From Elysia chlorotica (Eukaryota > Mollusca > Gastropoda > Plakobranchidae), in contig RQTK01000287.1 in NCBI GenBank assembly GCA_003991915.1, positions 224,681 to 288,680 on the forward strand: a stretch of DNA of 64,000 nucleotides, written 5' to 3'. Below, piece after piece: positions 1 to 11,636 of this stretch. Both the position numbers and the translations under genes were made by a program. The notes under the pieces are model-generated. The model searched no databases and was not told the DNA's origin. It saw only the letters and a program-made list of their open reading frames with translations. How positions within the stretch are numbered: the first letter of the stretch is position 1; every line of letters starts with the position of its first letter.

Positions 1-47
<47 letters not shown>

Positions 48-55
48 GTTATTTT
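1..55. repeat. (TTA)n microsatellite
   Basis: Uninterrupted TTA/ATT units from the window edge, in the lipase intron. Confidence 0.95.
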
Positions 56-315
56 GTGCTTTCCTACATAGACAAAATAATTTACAGCCCAGATCGAACT
101 GCACTGACACCGACCCATCTAGTGTTATTTTGTGTTATGATTATTCAGGTGCATAAAATGTGTTTTTGTTTTTGTTTTTATACTGAGCCTATATTTTTAA
201 AACAGTACTCGATTGATAACATGAAAGACATTAAATTTGATAATAAAACATCGCGCCAGAATGACCGTTTTTTAAAGGTAGAACAATTTAATGTACTTTT
301 CCCACAGCGACCCAC

Positions 316-544
316 CGCTGATCCTGCCTAGTCCTGGAGTCCGGGCACCAACGTAGCCAGCGACATGGGCGCCCAGACTGTGTCCAATAATGTGAACCTT
401 GGACACGTCAACCTGCCTGGCTCGCACCATATCGTCCAAAAGGACATAGAGCTGCGCCGCGACCAGACGGGTGTTAGCCACTGCTTGGTTGTAAGGGAAC
501 GCGGCTCCATTCTCCCAATCAACCACCAGGACATTCATTGGACC
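316..544 (-). CDS. Pancreatic-lipase-family gene, exon with catalytic serine (partial gene)
   Basis: This exon encodes the core of an alpha/beta-hydrolase of the pancreatic triacylglycerol lipase family, secreted enzymes that hydrolyse acylglycerol or phospholipid esters. It reads GPMNVLVVDWENGA, then VSKVHIIGHSLGAHVAGYVG, then TPGLGRISG. The serine of GHSLG is the nucleophile, and VVDW and PGLGRI are family signatures. The acceptor (TTCCAG) lies just above 544. The donor (GTGGGT) is at 315-314, leaving phase 1. The next exon should begin with the LDPAGP-like stretch that carries the catalytic Asp, and it lies beyond the left edge. The exon joins in phase 0 to the exon at 821-941, giving ALLDKGPMNVLVVDW as expected for the family. 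The subfamily (lipase or phospholipase A1) cannot be decided without the lid and C-terminal exons. Confidence 0.9.
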
Positions 545-605
545 CTGGAAGACGAACACACGAGCATCTCAACTTTTATATTGTAGTGAATACATTATAT
601 TACAT

Positions 606-606
<1 letters not shown>

Positions 607-686
<80 letters not shown>

Positions 687-727
687 ATATCTATATATTT
701 ATCCATCCATCCATCCATCCATCCACC
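607..727. repeat. (ATCT)n then (ATCC)n compound microsatellite
   Basis: About 80 bases of ATCT units pass through a short TATATCT transition into ATCC units. It lies in the lipase intron between exons 821-941 and 316-544. Confidence 0.95.
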
Positions 728-820
728 TATCTACTTTTTATCTATGTATCTGTCTTGTTGGATGAGGAATCGTATATTAACACAGTGTTTTAAATTAAGG
801 AAGCATAGCTGTGCCTTCAC

Positions 821-941
821 CTTGTCCAGGAGCGCTGTCTTCATGTTGAGCACATACTCCATGGTGCCTGTCTGGAGGAAGCCGTGGATGATGATTTTTG
901 TCGGTCGCCGCCCGTTCAAGTGGGACTGGATGATACTCGAC
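821..941 (-). CDS. Pancreatic-lipase-family gene, exon with oxyanion-region IIHGF motif
   Basis: The 121-nt exon encodes SSIIQSHLNGRRPTKIIIHG and then FLQTG up to TALLDK. PTKIIIHGF is the conserved strand and loop before the catalytic domain proper, contributing the oxyanion hole in this family. The acceptor (AAATGTAG) lies just above 941 and the donor (AAG then GTGAAG) is at 820-819. It enters in phase 2, pairing with the exon at 5195-5363, and leaves in phase 0, pairing with 316-544. The preceding intron is about 4.25 kb. Between this exon and the catalytic exon lies a TATC/ATCC microsatellite. Confidence 0.88.
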
Positions 942-2429
942 CTACATTTTGACACGAAGAAACAGAATACAAGCTTTAAAGTCCAGGAAGATTAGCTTTA
1001 AAAAGGACTGATTTTGCCACTAATAGTAACAAAACGAAACTTTGCATTTTTGTAAAGTACAATGTCGGAAGTTTCATATACCATAGGTTTCTGCCAATCA
1101 GAGTAGCGGAACACGTGTTTTTCAAAGTCAAAGATCACCGAGTGCGTTTTTCAAAACAAACAAAAAAGCCTTGTTAAAGAACAACAACACATTCAAGTCT
1201 AAATTTGGTACAAAATAATTATATTGAATTCATGACAGCACTAGGCTATAACTAATGCAAGTTATAATGACCGCAGAGTAAAATTTATGCACACAATTGT
1301 TAATTATTTATTTTATAGAAAAAAAAAAACGTGTGAACGATTTTAAAGATGCATATCAAGTTTTTCTTTAATTATATTCAAGCTGAACTTCACATTTTTA
1401 CAAAGCTAGATGTTTGAGTTTTCACATTGGCCTTCCAACAATTTCCTTCTTTGAAAAAACAAAACAAAACACGTGTTTTTTCAAGATCAAAAGTCAAGGC
1501 CTGCATTTTAAGTATTTTTTGCCACTGCATTTTGATCTACCCCGAATTGTTCTTTTTTTTCATCCATTAAAGTGTCTTTATCACAAAATAAAATAAAGTC
1601 ACAATTAAGCAATAAAGACTACAAATTACATGGCACAAAGAGTAATCTATATGCATACCATTGCCGATAACTATTTTTGTAGCATATAACATTGTTTAGA
1701 CTTTTAAAGTAAATAATTATTGACAATTCCAACGAATGTATGAAAACGAAACAGTGCATTTATGTGTCTGAAGTTTTTCACATACTTAATTAAAGTTTTC
1801 ACCTATACCAATTCTGAAACACGCAACACATTTTGGTGTATTTTAGTAGTTCTTGGCATATTGTTACATCCATCCTTAAATTCGCACAAAATTCAACGTA
1901 TGTTTTGATAAAAGTTGGAAAATGTAATGCCAACAAAAGCTTGAACATAATTAAGTGTGCGCAGCAACCAACACCAAAAAGACAATCAAAGTCGTTGGTA
2001 TAGTCCTTAAACAATTCTTGTGTCAAAAAGAAAACGACCAACTGTTAATTCACCGCTAGAATCATAAGAGCTATTCGTTACAGATGCAGGAACACTACTT
2101 ATCCAATAAAAAGAAAATCTATTTGTAACATGGCTTTGAAATGGAAGCTTTTTCAGTTCTTTTCTCTGTGGTCTAATCATTTGTTGCCGTCACTAAGGTT
2201 ACGCTATCTTATTTATGGAAGTTGAACGGCACTTGTCTAATTGTGTAAATGGTCACTAATTTGTTTCCATACTAACATGTTCTTGGAAAAATACACTTCA
2301 TAAAAATGCTGACCTCTGTGCAAACAGTGGAGGACAGTAGCTTTTGGTAATCTCCTATTTCACTATGGATATGCTCATTATCACTACAACTGTTTTTACA
2401 CTTTTCTGAGTTTTCATGCGGATCTTCAA

Positions 2430-2860
2430 TACTAAAGTAAAGTCGGTCCTACTCTATAGCTCTGAAAATTGGTGCACAATAAAGAGTAGCACCACAAAAC
2501 TACCATAGTTCACCAACAGATGCCTCAGAAACAACCTCAACGTTAAGTGGCCTGAAGTTGTCTCAAACAAAGAACTGTGGGCCAAAACTAAGCAAACCCC
2601 TATCAAGACAGAGATTTTAAAAAAAAGGTAAATGGGGTTGGATAGGCCATACACTTCGAATGCCTGTATCCAACATCACATGGCAAGCCCTGAAGTGGAA
2701 TCTCCAAGGAAAAAAAAAGTCGGCCGTTCAAAGCAGACTTGGTGGAGAAGCACCGACGCAGAGATAAAAGCTGCCACTACTATATGGGCCGAGCTGAGGA
2801 GGACCAGCCAAAACAGAGTCAGGTGGACAAAAGGAATCAAGAGGCTTAAACTAAACTAAA
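2430..2860 (+). mobile_element. Degenerate LINE, C-terminal end of reverse-transcriptase ORF
   Basis: The frames read SVLLYSSENW, FTNRCLRNNLNVKWPEVVSN, WIGHTLRMPVSNITWQALKW and, after a frame change, KKVGRSKQTWWRSTDAEIKA. This is the typical tail of endonuclease/reverse-transcriptase non-LTR elements (Y-G-S-E-x-W, then W-I-G-H-x-L-R, then G-R-P-x-x-T-W-R-R). A run of nine A at about 2709-2717 breaks the frame, and there is at least one stop. It is a dead fragment in the lipase intron, on the opposite strand to the gene. Confidence 0.75.
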
Positions 2861-4601
2861 CTGAGTTTTCATGAGAACTTGTTCTTCAATATTGTGAGAT
2901 AAGAAAAATTTTAAAAAAGAATTTTTGCTCTCGTTGCCCTGATAAAAAAAACCCCTCAAGATCCTATCTTTATGAAACCTGTCCATGATTTTGCAGGTTT
3001 TTTTTTCAAAACTTTTTCTTCTATTGTCTTCCAATTTTCGATACTGACTCATGTCGATATCTGCAGCTATTTTGTCTTCACAAATGTAGCTCCCTGATCC
3101 AGCTTATTCTTAGGAAAGTCGATGGCATATCGTGATTCCGTGGTGTAGACAAATGCTTTCAATCAGTTAATTCCATACGATTTTTACGTATTGTTTTTTT
3201 TTCTTCTTTTTGTGTGTGTTTTTTTGTCGTGCCAGCCCCTTTACGGTAACCGTCTACCGATTTCCGAAGTTCAGCGTAGCATAAGTTTGAATTAAATAAA
3301 ATAAATTATATTTGGGTGTTTCCAATACACAGTATTATGTCGATATAATTGGTTGGTAATCTAACATAATTGTCGTTTTCTGAAGTTTTATGGTTGTCTC
3401 TATCTACGAGCAAACATCGTGAATTAAATGTTCATTGTCTGGTGAAAATTGAACAATGAATGTTCATGAGGCATTGCGTCGGTCGACAAATTATTTTTCA
3501 CGTTTTTTATTTTCTACATTATATTATTAAGTTTGAATCGTTTCCACGATTGATCTCGGTTTTCGCGCTGGTTGCATTATTACTTTTCATTTGGCCGTTT
3601 TACTATCTAAATGTATGTGGGTGCACACGTGCAATCACGCGTGTTGCTCCGTAAATTCAAAAGCAGACACTTGATCAATCAAGAGATTGCTTTTGTATGT
3701 ATACATTTCTAATAAACCTATTATTGATTATTGTGCAGCTGATACGATTCCTATGCAAGGTGGCAATCATGCGAATTAGCTGCACGTAGGCCTGCTTGGT
3801 TCGCCTCAAAGACCAATGCTAACTAATGTCTACCTCATGAATGACTTTTGGTACTTTTCATGTCATTCTGTGGAAAAGAAATTATCAAAGTGCTCTGCAT
3901 ATCATCTATATAAAGACAGTTTTTGAAAGAAATGAGGGGAGGTAAAGTTGTTTAATTGCAAACATTTATAAGTATTTTGGAATCTTATCGTAATAACCGT
4001 ACATTGCTTATTCTCTGCAACAGACATAGATTTTGCAACTTTATCACATATTTTTCTCTGCGTTAGGCAAAACCTATCTTTTCTAAGTAACGAACAGTCG
4101 ACCCGAACGACCTTTGATACGGGTTTGTTTCCATGACAAGAATGACGTCAGACACGGTGGTAAAGTTTTTATTGGAAAAACCTCTTGAGCCATTTCCCAG
4201 CACGTCGCAGTTGTGTGTGGGTATTTTAAAGCACAATATTATTTACTTCATTATACGCCGTTTTGCACTCGCCTGGTTTACAATGCTGTGCATACTTAAA
4301 AGTGCTGGTATAAAAGAATCCTCGACAAGTAAAACCGCTTTCACATTATGCACACGTTTGAGAGAAATAAAAAGAAATATGAGATTCGCAATGGAATTTT
4401 CTCGCACTATTACTGCCCGCTTTAATTCTTATGAGCATTTTACTTTTACCATGATTATCATTTTGGCAGCTTTGGGCTTCGTCTGTCTTGAATGTTAAAA
4501 TACTACCGTTTTTGTTTGGTTGGTTGGCTGTTCTTTTCTGTTTTTGTTTGGTCATTGTTAATTAAGATCTATAATGTTTATTATCAGTCCGAGGCTTGTT
4601 C

Positions 4602-4856
4602 GGAGGGCGCGGTGGTCCAGGGGTAGAACAACGGCTTCCGACGCAAAAGGTACGGATTTCGAATCCTGGCTGTTGCGTTCTCTACTGGTTGGGTCGGTGT
4701 CAGTATAATGTGACCGGCTGAGACAGGAGTCAAGGTATCCCCACCCTGTCTCGTGTGTGACAGCACATAAAAATTGTCAGACGTCCGTCTTGGGACCCGT
4801 CATCAATATAGCCTATATAGTGCTGCTGTTGGACGTTAAACCCCCCCCCCCCCCCC
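4602..4856 (+). mobile_element. tRNA-derived SINE, full copy with target-site duplication
   Basis: The 5' head is tRNA-like: an A-box-like GGTGGTCCAGGGGTAG at 4611-4626 and a B-box-like GGATTTCGAATCC at 4654-4666. The body contains CTGGTTGGGTCGGTGTCAG and TGTGACAGCACATAAAA, and the 3' end is TTGGACGTTAAA plus a C run. An exact 11-bp duplication GAGGCTTGTTC flanks it (4591-4601 and 4857-4867). Together with the intact boxes, this marks a fairly young insertion. Related copies are at 14470, 25191 and 45305, with decayed ones at 13832, 30710, 42055 and 52195. Confidence 0.88.
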
Positions 4857-5194
4857 GAGGCTTGTTCAAAAGAGTTCAATTACGAGTTCAAGAGCTCAAA
4901 AGAGGTTTCGATAACTACCGTTTAATAGTTATTTTTGTTATTAATTTTTGTTTATGGGACTTTGTAATAATGTATATCACTTCGTACATATGCATTAACG
5001 GAGAAAGAGGCATGACTGAAGAACTTTAAACGCAAGCGTTAGAACGGCGTGGATGAGTAACAAAATATTAAATATTATGGTTTACCCCAGACCGTTAACT
5101 TTTGACCAGTCACGATCATACCAGTAGCTGAATATGAATCGCGGGGGAAGGGGGAGTGCTAAACTCCTGGTAAGTTGTTGTCAAAGGTAATAAC

Positions 5195-5363
5195 CTGTCG
5201 TGCGGCACCAGAAGTTGGGGCACATCGCGGTTTCTGCGGGTGTATAGCCTGAAGAGAGTGCCAACCTCAGATGGTGCCTGTGGTAGCCACTGGGTGTTGT
5301 CGAAAGGAGGATCGAGGCTGAAGCATCCCAACCGGTGGAAGGATATGCCGTTACATGGCGATG
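5195..5363 (-). CDS. Pancreatic-lipase-family gene, N-terminal domain exon
   Basis: The 169-nt exon encodes SPCNGISFHRLGCFSLDPPF, then a segment ending in EVGTLFRLYTRRN. This matches the N-terminus of mature pancreatic-type lipases: a cysteine, then LGCF, then the D-V-x-T-x-F-x-LYT strand. The acceptor (TTTCTTCCTGCAG) is clear. The donor chosen (ACAG then GTTATT) is weak, but it gives the right phase and a natural join HDR-SSIIQ; another in-phase donor about 26 bases further on would add nine residues. The previous exon must end with one base of a codon and should carry the signal peptide. No convincing candidate was found upstream. Confidence 0.82.
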
Positions 5364-6890
5364 CTGCAGGAAGAAATTCAGACAAGGAATTTCAGTTTGA
5401 TAAGCAAAGCGTCTATCTTTGCAACAAAGCTATAAAAGTGACAGTTTGAGTAGTACTTATAAACGCCGTTTGGGATTTCTCCTGGGAACTATAGGGATGT
5501 TTAACTGCTAACTAGGAGAGGGCTTTGCTGTCACCGATAACCTTTTCACACGTATTTGTGTACAGCAGTATGACTTGAAACAAACCTGAAGTCATTTGTT
5601 AAATTAAAATATAACTAGATGAACAAAATATTAACGAAAAGTTGAAAACACCAGTGTTCTCTAGTTTTATTATCAGAACAATATGTTTGCTTTAATAACA
5701 TTCAAAAATGTTTCCATAGCTTCTTTCTGCTCTGCGATGTAAACGACTGGATGACTACAATAATTATATGAGGAAACATTGAAGAGAGAAAGCTTTTACT
5801 AAAAAAGTTTAAATTGAGTATGACAATGTTATTAGATACTTCTATCAGATGTTACTTTTATTTTTAGCTCTTTTGCTCTTTACTTGAGTATCTCTGCATT
5901 TTTAGAGATATTCTTTAGAGAATTTATTCTTTTTCTCCGGAATATTGTCAAGATCTAGGTTTTTAAAGAGCCTCATGTAAAACTAAGAAGGTTTAAAAAT
6001 GAAGTGAGCAAAAAAAAAAATGAAAACTGTTATGGGACACATATTTAATTTATTCTGTTTCATCATAAAACAGGTACAACTGTTGTTTTGAATAGTCATA
6101 CCTTTTTAACCCAGTAGACTAGAACAAAATTGTATAGGGTATGATATAATAATAAACGGAATTAATGATTTGGCCCTACAGCGATAAGTTAAAAAAACAA
6201 ACAAACAACCAGCTTCTTTGCGAAGATTACACAGAGAAATATTATTTAAATTATTTGAAAAAGGGAATTGTTGACATAAAGATACTGGCGTAATCTAATA
6301 TTAGAAACTATATCATTATGAGAAACGAAAGGAATGTGAAGAAAAAATTAATAATCATACCAAACTTATCATAACTCATAAATAACTCACAGTTGTTGAA
6401 ACAAAGGCTTCTTGCTACTAAACAGAAACTTAAGAAAGATAACACAAGTTTCATCTTGAAGATAGATGGTTGTTATGAGAAGAGATACTTTTGAGACAAG
6501 TAGGCAAGTAGGAAAACGACTATAATAAATATGGGCAAAAGTATACTGTACTAAGTGTGAGCACGTAGGCAACTAGAGTAGAAATACCTCAACTCGGGAA
6601 ACCAGAAGTATTCATCCAAGCGAACTCTGCGCCCTCGGCTATTTGAACATGATGGATTCAAAACACATGGTGACCTCAGAGAGCTCTTAAGTAACTTAAG
6701 AGATGCTTGGGAAACTTTTAAATAAAAGGGAACAGCTAAGAAAGAAGCAGCTAATAGTACAGATTAGTTGAAAATGCACGTTTCATTGTAAACCTTACAA
6801 AAGACCGATGGGAAAAATAAAATGTAGCATGTGGATATACGGGACATTTGGTTTACATATTCCATCATTGCTATAAGTCAAGCATCTCTT

Positions 6891-7355
6891 AACAACAGCA
6901 ATGAACTAAATCCACGCAACATCCGTTAAAACGAAGCTAAAAAAAGGGGGGGGGGGGGGAGAATGTGTACAGTACAGAAAAGGGGCTATTATAATACAAC
7001 ACAATATAGTTTTAAACATAATTTAAATATGAAGAGAGAAGAAGAAAAGAAGAAGAAGAAGAAGAAGAAGAAGAAGAAGAAGAAGAAGAAGAAGAAGAAG
7101 AAGAAGAAGAAGAAGAAGAAGAAGAAGAAGAAGAAGAAGAAGAAGAAGAAGAAGAAGAAGAAGAAGAAGAAGAAGAAGAAGAAGAAGAAGAAGAAGAAGA
7201 AAAGGAGGAAGAGGAGGAGGAGGGGAAGGGTAGGAGGACGCATAGTCTGTCTTAGTTTAAGGTTGTATAGTCTTAATTTATAATTAGCATTGTAATACAG
7301 TTGTCATTCATATGTTTTAACGGATGTTGCGTGGATTTAGTTCATTGCTGTTGTT
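6891..7355. repeat. Exact 41-bp inverted repeat flanking a poly-G and (GAA)n block
   Basis: The left arm 6891-6931 begins AACAACAGCAATGAACTAAA. The right arm 7315-7355 is its exact reverse complement over 41 bases. Between the arms are 383 bp with a G run at about 6949-6959 and a GAA tract of about 155 bp (7046-7201). No open frame for a transposase is present. It could be a short MITE-like fold-back element or an inverted local duplication. Confidence 0.85.
7046..7201. repeat. (GAA)n microsatellite, about 155 bp
   Basis: An almost pure AAG/GAA tract with the purines on the plus strand, inside the inverted repeat 6891-7355. Long open frames over it (poly-Lys and poly-Phe) are artefacts. Confidence 0.97.
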
Positions 7356-7375
7356 CTTCTTCTTCTTCTTCTTGC

Positions 7376-7900
7376 AAAAAGTTGATAGAAACGATGTACG
7401 TAACTACAGAGGAATAAGTTTGATTAATTGCTTAGGCAACATATTTTCCTACGTACTTAACAAAAGGCTACAAAATGTGGTATAGTGAGCACTCAATAAT
7501 TCCAGAAGCCCGAGCCGGTTTTAGAGCTGGTTACTCGATCACAGAAATTATGGTTACACTCCAATCCATGATACAGAATTACATGTTAAAACCAAAGGGT
7601 AGGTTTTATGTCTGTTTTATAGATTTCTATAAAGCTTTTGACTGGGTTGACAGAGACAAACTATGGATCGAGTTGAGCAATCATGCTTTACGGGATCAAC
7701 GTTGAAGATTTCAAAAAGTATGTACTCTAAATTAATAACATGTGAAAGTTAGAAGCGTGAATGATCTCAATACCAATGGCCCTACTGGGTTTTTCCTGTG
7801 TAATAGTGGAGTGAAACAAGGATGTGTGTTGAGCCCGTTGCTCTTATACATATTTGTTTCCCAATTGCAGCACGCGCTGTCTCAATCAAATGTAATTCCC
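7376..7900 (+). mobile_element. Degenerate LINE reverse-transcriptase domain
   Basis: Reading frames give RNDVRNYRGISLINCLGN, ARAGFRAGYSITEIMVTLQS, FYVCFIDFYKAFDWVDRDKL and GVKQGCVLSPLLLYIFVSQL. These are RT blocks 1, 2, A (F-x-D-F-x-K-A-F-D) and B (G-V-x-Q-G-C-V-L-S-P-L) of a non-LTR retrotransposon. Stops lie within and between blocks (for example near 7484 and 7703), and the catalytic YADD block is missing after 7900, where an AT-rich tract starts. It is a dead partial copy, of a different lineage from the fragment at 2430. Confidence 0.88.
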
Positions 7901-9193
7901 ACTCAACTAATGGCTAGCGATATTCATCACGTATTATGTTATATACTATATATAATTATATATTATATTATTATATATATTATATGCCAACGATCTCTGC
8001 TCATTTGGTTATAACATTATAGGACTGCAGAGAAAGTTAAGTGTGCACCAAATGAGGAATGAAAGTAAAGAAGTTATTTTTTAGAAATGGTGGATACCAT
8101 AAACAAGATGAGAAAAGGTTTTAGGGGGACAAGAAGTTAGAACCACTAAAACATTACAGCCAAAGCTAGTCAAAAACATCGGAGGCTAGAGCCATCAAAG
8201 GGTTAAGAATTGTTGAAAATGAGAAACGTATTTAAAAAATTCAACAATCTTTGTTTTCTCCTTCAAAAAAAACAACTTTGTTTTATTTCCGTTTACAATC
8301 CCAATGTTAAAACGCGTTTTAGAGGGGTTGCTTTCAGCTTCTTGGCTGCTAGGTAAAAGGTGTTTTTTTTTAAAGTCAGTCGTAAGAAAAGGAAGCAAAA
8401 AGAAAAGAACGGTTTTAACAAACCGACAAATTAATATTGCTAAAAAGGTTTTTGATATCAAAATTAATTACTTCTATATGGGGCTTATACTTGGGGAACA
8501 GAAAAAAAGAGAAGTTATAAACGATGGTCAAATTAAATATTGGAAAGCATTTCTAGGTCTCCATAAGGTTATTCAAAACAGCCTGGTCTTACATGAAATT
8601 GGAAGATATAATCTAAATGTTCCCTACAAACTGAAGCTATTCAGCTCTTTGAAAACAACAGATACCGCCGAAAATGTTACTTGCAATTATACAATTCGTG
8701 TGAAATGGGGAGACGGAATTGAAGATCACAAATTAAACATGCATTACTGTCTTTAGGATTTGGATACGCATGGCTAGAACAAACCGTGTCCAGTATAGAT
8801 TTGTGTGTGCCAGAAGTTAAGGACAGACTTATTTGTACCTCGGTTCAGGAAACAGAAGCAATGAAAACAAGATTAGTGGCTCATTTCCTTTTACGCTAAA
8901 TTCACCATTTCTGTACATAACATCACATCACTTAAGCATAATTGGCGACGTAGAGTTCTAACACTCATGTTGACACAAAGCCTCCCTTTAATATCTTGTA
9001 TAGATGAAAAATACCTTAGTCTCCGTTATGTCTTCTTTGCAATGTTGGTGATGTTGATAACGAAATTAACTTTAGGTTCTTTTGTTATCATCTTAACGAG
9101 GAAAGTAAATCGATCCTCCTTCATTTTAATATACGACATGTACATGCCTATTTTTCTACGTATATCACAACTTATAAAGCGCTTCTCAATTGT

Positions 9194-9287
9194 TTCTTCT
9201 TCTTCTTCTTCTTCTTCTTCTTCTTCTTCTTCTTCTTCTTCTTCTTCTTCTTCTTCTTCTTCTTCTTCTTCTTCTTCTTCTTCTTCT
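9194..9287. repeat. (TTC)n microsatellite
   Basis: Perfect TTC/TCT units over about 94 bp; intergenic. Confidence 0.96.
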
Positions 9288-9460
9288 AACCTATAATACA
9301 ATCATCTTCAGCTTATTTGTATAAACAGACCTTTGGTGCTAATGTTTTTTCCGTTGATTCCAACTGTTATCCTCTAATCTATTTACAGTCTACAATGTTT
9401 GAACTGTTTTAGTTATCACAATTATATCTCTGCCATTTACCTGTTATTTCTCTCGCTACA

Positions 9461-9482
9461 TCTCTCTCTGTCTCTCTGTCTC

Positions 9483-9531
<49 letters not shown>

Positions 9532-9553
9532 ATCTCTCTCTCTCTCTCTCTCT
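9461..9553. repeat. (CT)n microsatellite
   Basis: CT units with occasional TG, TT or TA interruptions; intergenic. Confidence 0.93.
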
Positions 9554-11405
9554 TGCTCTTATTATGTCTGTCTGTCTGTATGTATAATATGTCTGTCAGT
9601 ATCTTTCTCTCTATCTTTGCCTTTTTTTCTCTCTCTCTCTCTCGCTTGCTTTCTTTTTTTTACCAGTTTTTGACAATACGGATAATTATGAATTATTTTA
9701 CTGCGATTAGGAGTGGCGTCATCAAACTAAAAATAAATTTGGTGCTAGGAGTTCGCATTGTGACCTTGCTAGGATAACGAGGCATGTACCTGCTATGACC
9801 GTATGGGAGATATGTATGGTTGTGATCTGATCAGAACTTAAGTTCTAAACGTAATAGATTTGTTATGTGTCCACTGAGCTGTACATTGTAGCCGAATGGG
9901 AATGAGAAAAGCGTTCTTTAAGTTACAGACAAGTAAACCTTTGACATACTGAATTTGTTATGTATTTATATTACAAGTGTAATCGAAACTAGCTCAACTG
10001 GAGACATAAAAGATTCTTCCTTGTCCCAATCAAGATGTCATATAATTCTTGTGGGATTATTGCTGCAGTTGGGTATGGCAATCCATTTCTGGTGGTCTAG
10101 ATACATACATACAGAATATTAAAGCAAACATACTAAAATGTCAAGTTTATTATTTCATAGGCGTAACCGGATATACAATTATCAGAACTATAGTGTGGCA
10201 AATAAAATCCGCTTGGTGCTGGTGCTACAAGTTGGGGCCTGTTTTACTTAATGGGAGGTAAAGAAAACAATAAAAGCGAGTGAGCGCCTAGTGTGCCTAG
10301 ATCCTGCAATGTCTATTTGTTGGTGCCAACAATTTTGTATAAATTTAATTTTAAGTGCAGATATATCTAATTTCTTATGATGTTGATAATGATATTCACA
10401 TGATGTTCTTTTGTAGGGTACTTGCTAACGATTACTCATTTTCTCATGTACGTAAATACCCTATATACCCTATAAATATAATAAAACGAATGCATTGTAT
10501 GATTCCCCTTTGTTAGGTTCAAAGTTATGATTGTCTTTATGTACACAAAGGTAATGCAATTTTAATGCATACTTATTGCAAACATTGTAGATCAATTTTG
10601 ATTAACTATTGAACATGCATATATTACGTTGTCCTTTTTGCAATATCAACTCTCATTGATGCTGTAAAATTAATCTGTTTTCCCCCGCTTCCCCTGTAAG
10701 TAACTTTTAAAATTATTAAATATTTTATAAATTTTGTTTGGTCTTTTCCTGATATAATTTATTTTCCCTCTATTCCGAACAGAATGCTATTCTATTCAAT
10801 ATTTACTTTCTTCACCTCCCCCTCCCCTCCCCAAACACACACAAGGTCCAAGTCTTTTCTGAGACTAGTATGTCAAAAAACAATCCACGGAATCGGCATC
10901 GAGGGGATAATAGTCTTAATTAGTTAGATCAAGAACGAAACATAAATTATCTACGGAATGTCTAGTATCATAGTTTAGTACCATGATCTGATTACCTCGG
11001 AGACTAAGAATTAAACGTACATGATTGTGCTAGATTATAGAGGTCACATTATTCACACATTGAAAACAATTCCGAAATGTTTCTTTGTTGGAGGCTTGTG
11101 CAAAGGCTTTAAAAGTAGTGGAGACAATAGAAACTTTATAAAGGCATGAATAGCTAAAAGAAGCTTCCAACAATAATTGTGAGGTTGGCGTGAAATTGTT
11201 TGTCAGTCGTTAGCCATTGGATTGAAATATTAAGCCTCACATAAATGTAATTCCGGTCTAAGCTTGTTTAAATGTGAGACTGTCAAGTGGTCACCGTATA
11301 GCAAAAATCTGAGCTCATTGGTGTCAGAAGATAATATATAGACATAGGAAGTAAAAAGAAAGGTTTCCATGCTTTTTTAAATATTAATTTTCAGGTTAAA
11401 AAAAG

Positions 11406-11443
11406 ATAGATGGATAGATAGATATATAGATAGATAGATAGAC

Positions 11444-11493
<50 letters not shown>

Positions 11494-11548
11494 ATAGAGA
11501 TAATAGAAACACAAAATTTGAAAGTAGATAGGAGAAACAGAGAACATA

Positions 11549-11606
<58 letters not shown>

Positions 11607-11636
11607 TGAGATAATAGAAACACAAAATTTGAAAGT
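11406..11636. repeat. (GATA)n and (GA)n microsatellites inside a 110-bp tandem duplication
   Basis: A GATA tract (11406-11492) is followed by a 30-bp unit beginning GAGATAATAGAAACACAAAA at 11497-11526. That unit recurs exactly at 11607-11636. A (GA)n tract (about 11553-11604) lies between the two copies, so the duplication has a 110-bp period. Confidence 0.9.

Larger units (their letters stand above)
942..5194 (-). other. Lipase intron, about 4.25 kb
   Basis: This is AT-rich non-coding sequence between two lipase exons. It contains a LINE relic (about 2430-2860) and a SINE with target-site duplications (4602-4856). From 1000 to 2400 and from 2870 to 4590 nothing else was recognised; open frames there lack family similarity or splice logic. 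Confidence 0.6.

Noticed and set aside
600-730. CRISPR-like array
   Set aside because: Simple four-base repeats without spacers, in eukaryotic DNA.
5116-5449. Plus-strand open frame over the lipase exon
   Set aside because: Shadow of the minus-strand lipase exon, with no family similarity.
6963-7283. Poly-lysine, poly-phenylalanine and similar long open frames
   Set aside because: They arise from trinucleotide repeats (also at 9194, 19324, 33282, 42921, 46423) and are not genes.
8304-8756. 150-codon plus-strand open frame
   Set aside because: Lys/Asn-rich reading of AT-rich sequence without known motifs or splice signals.
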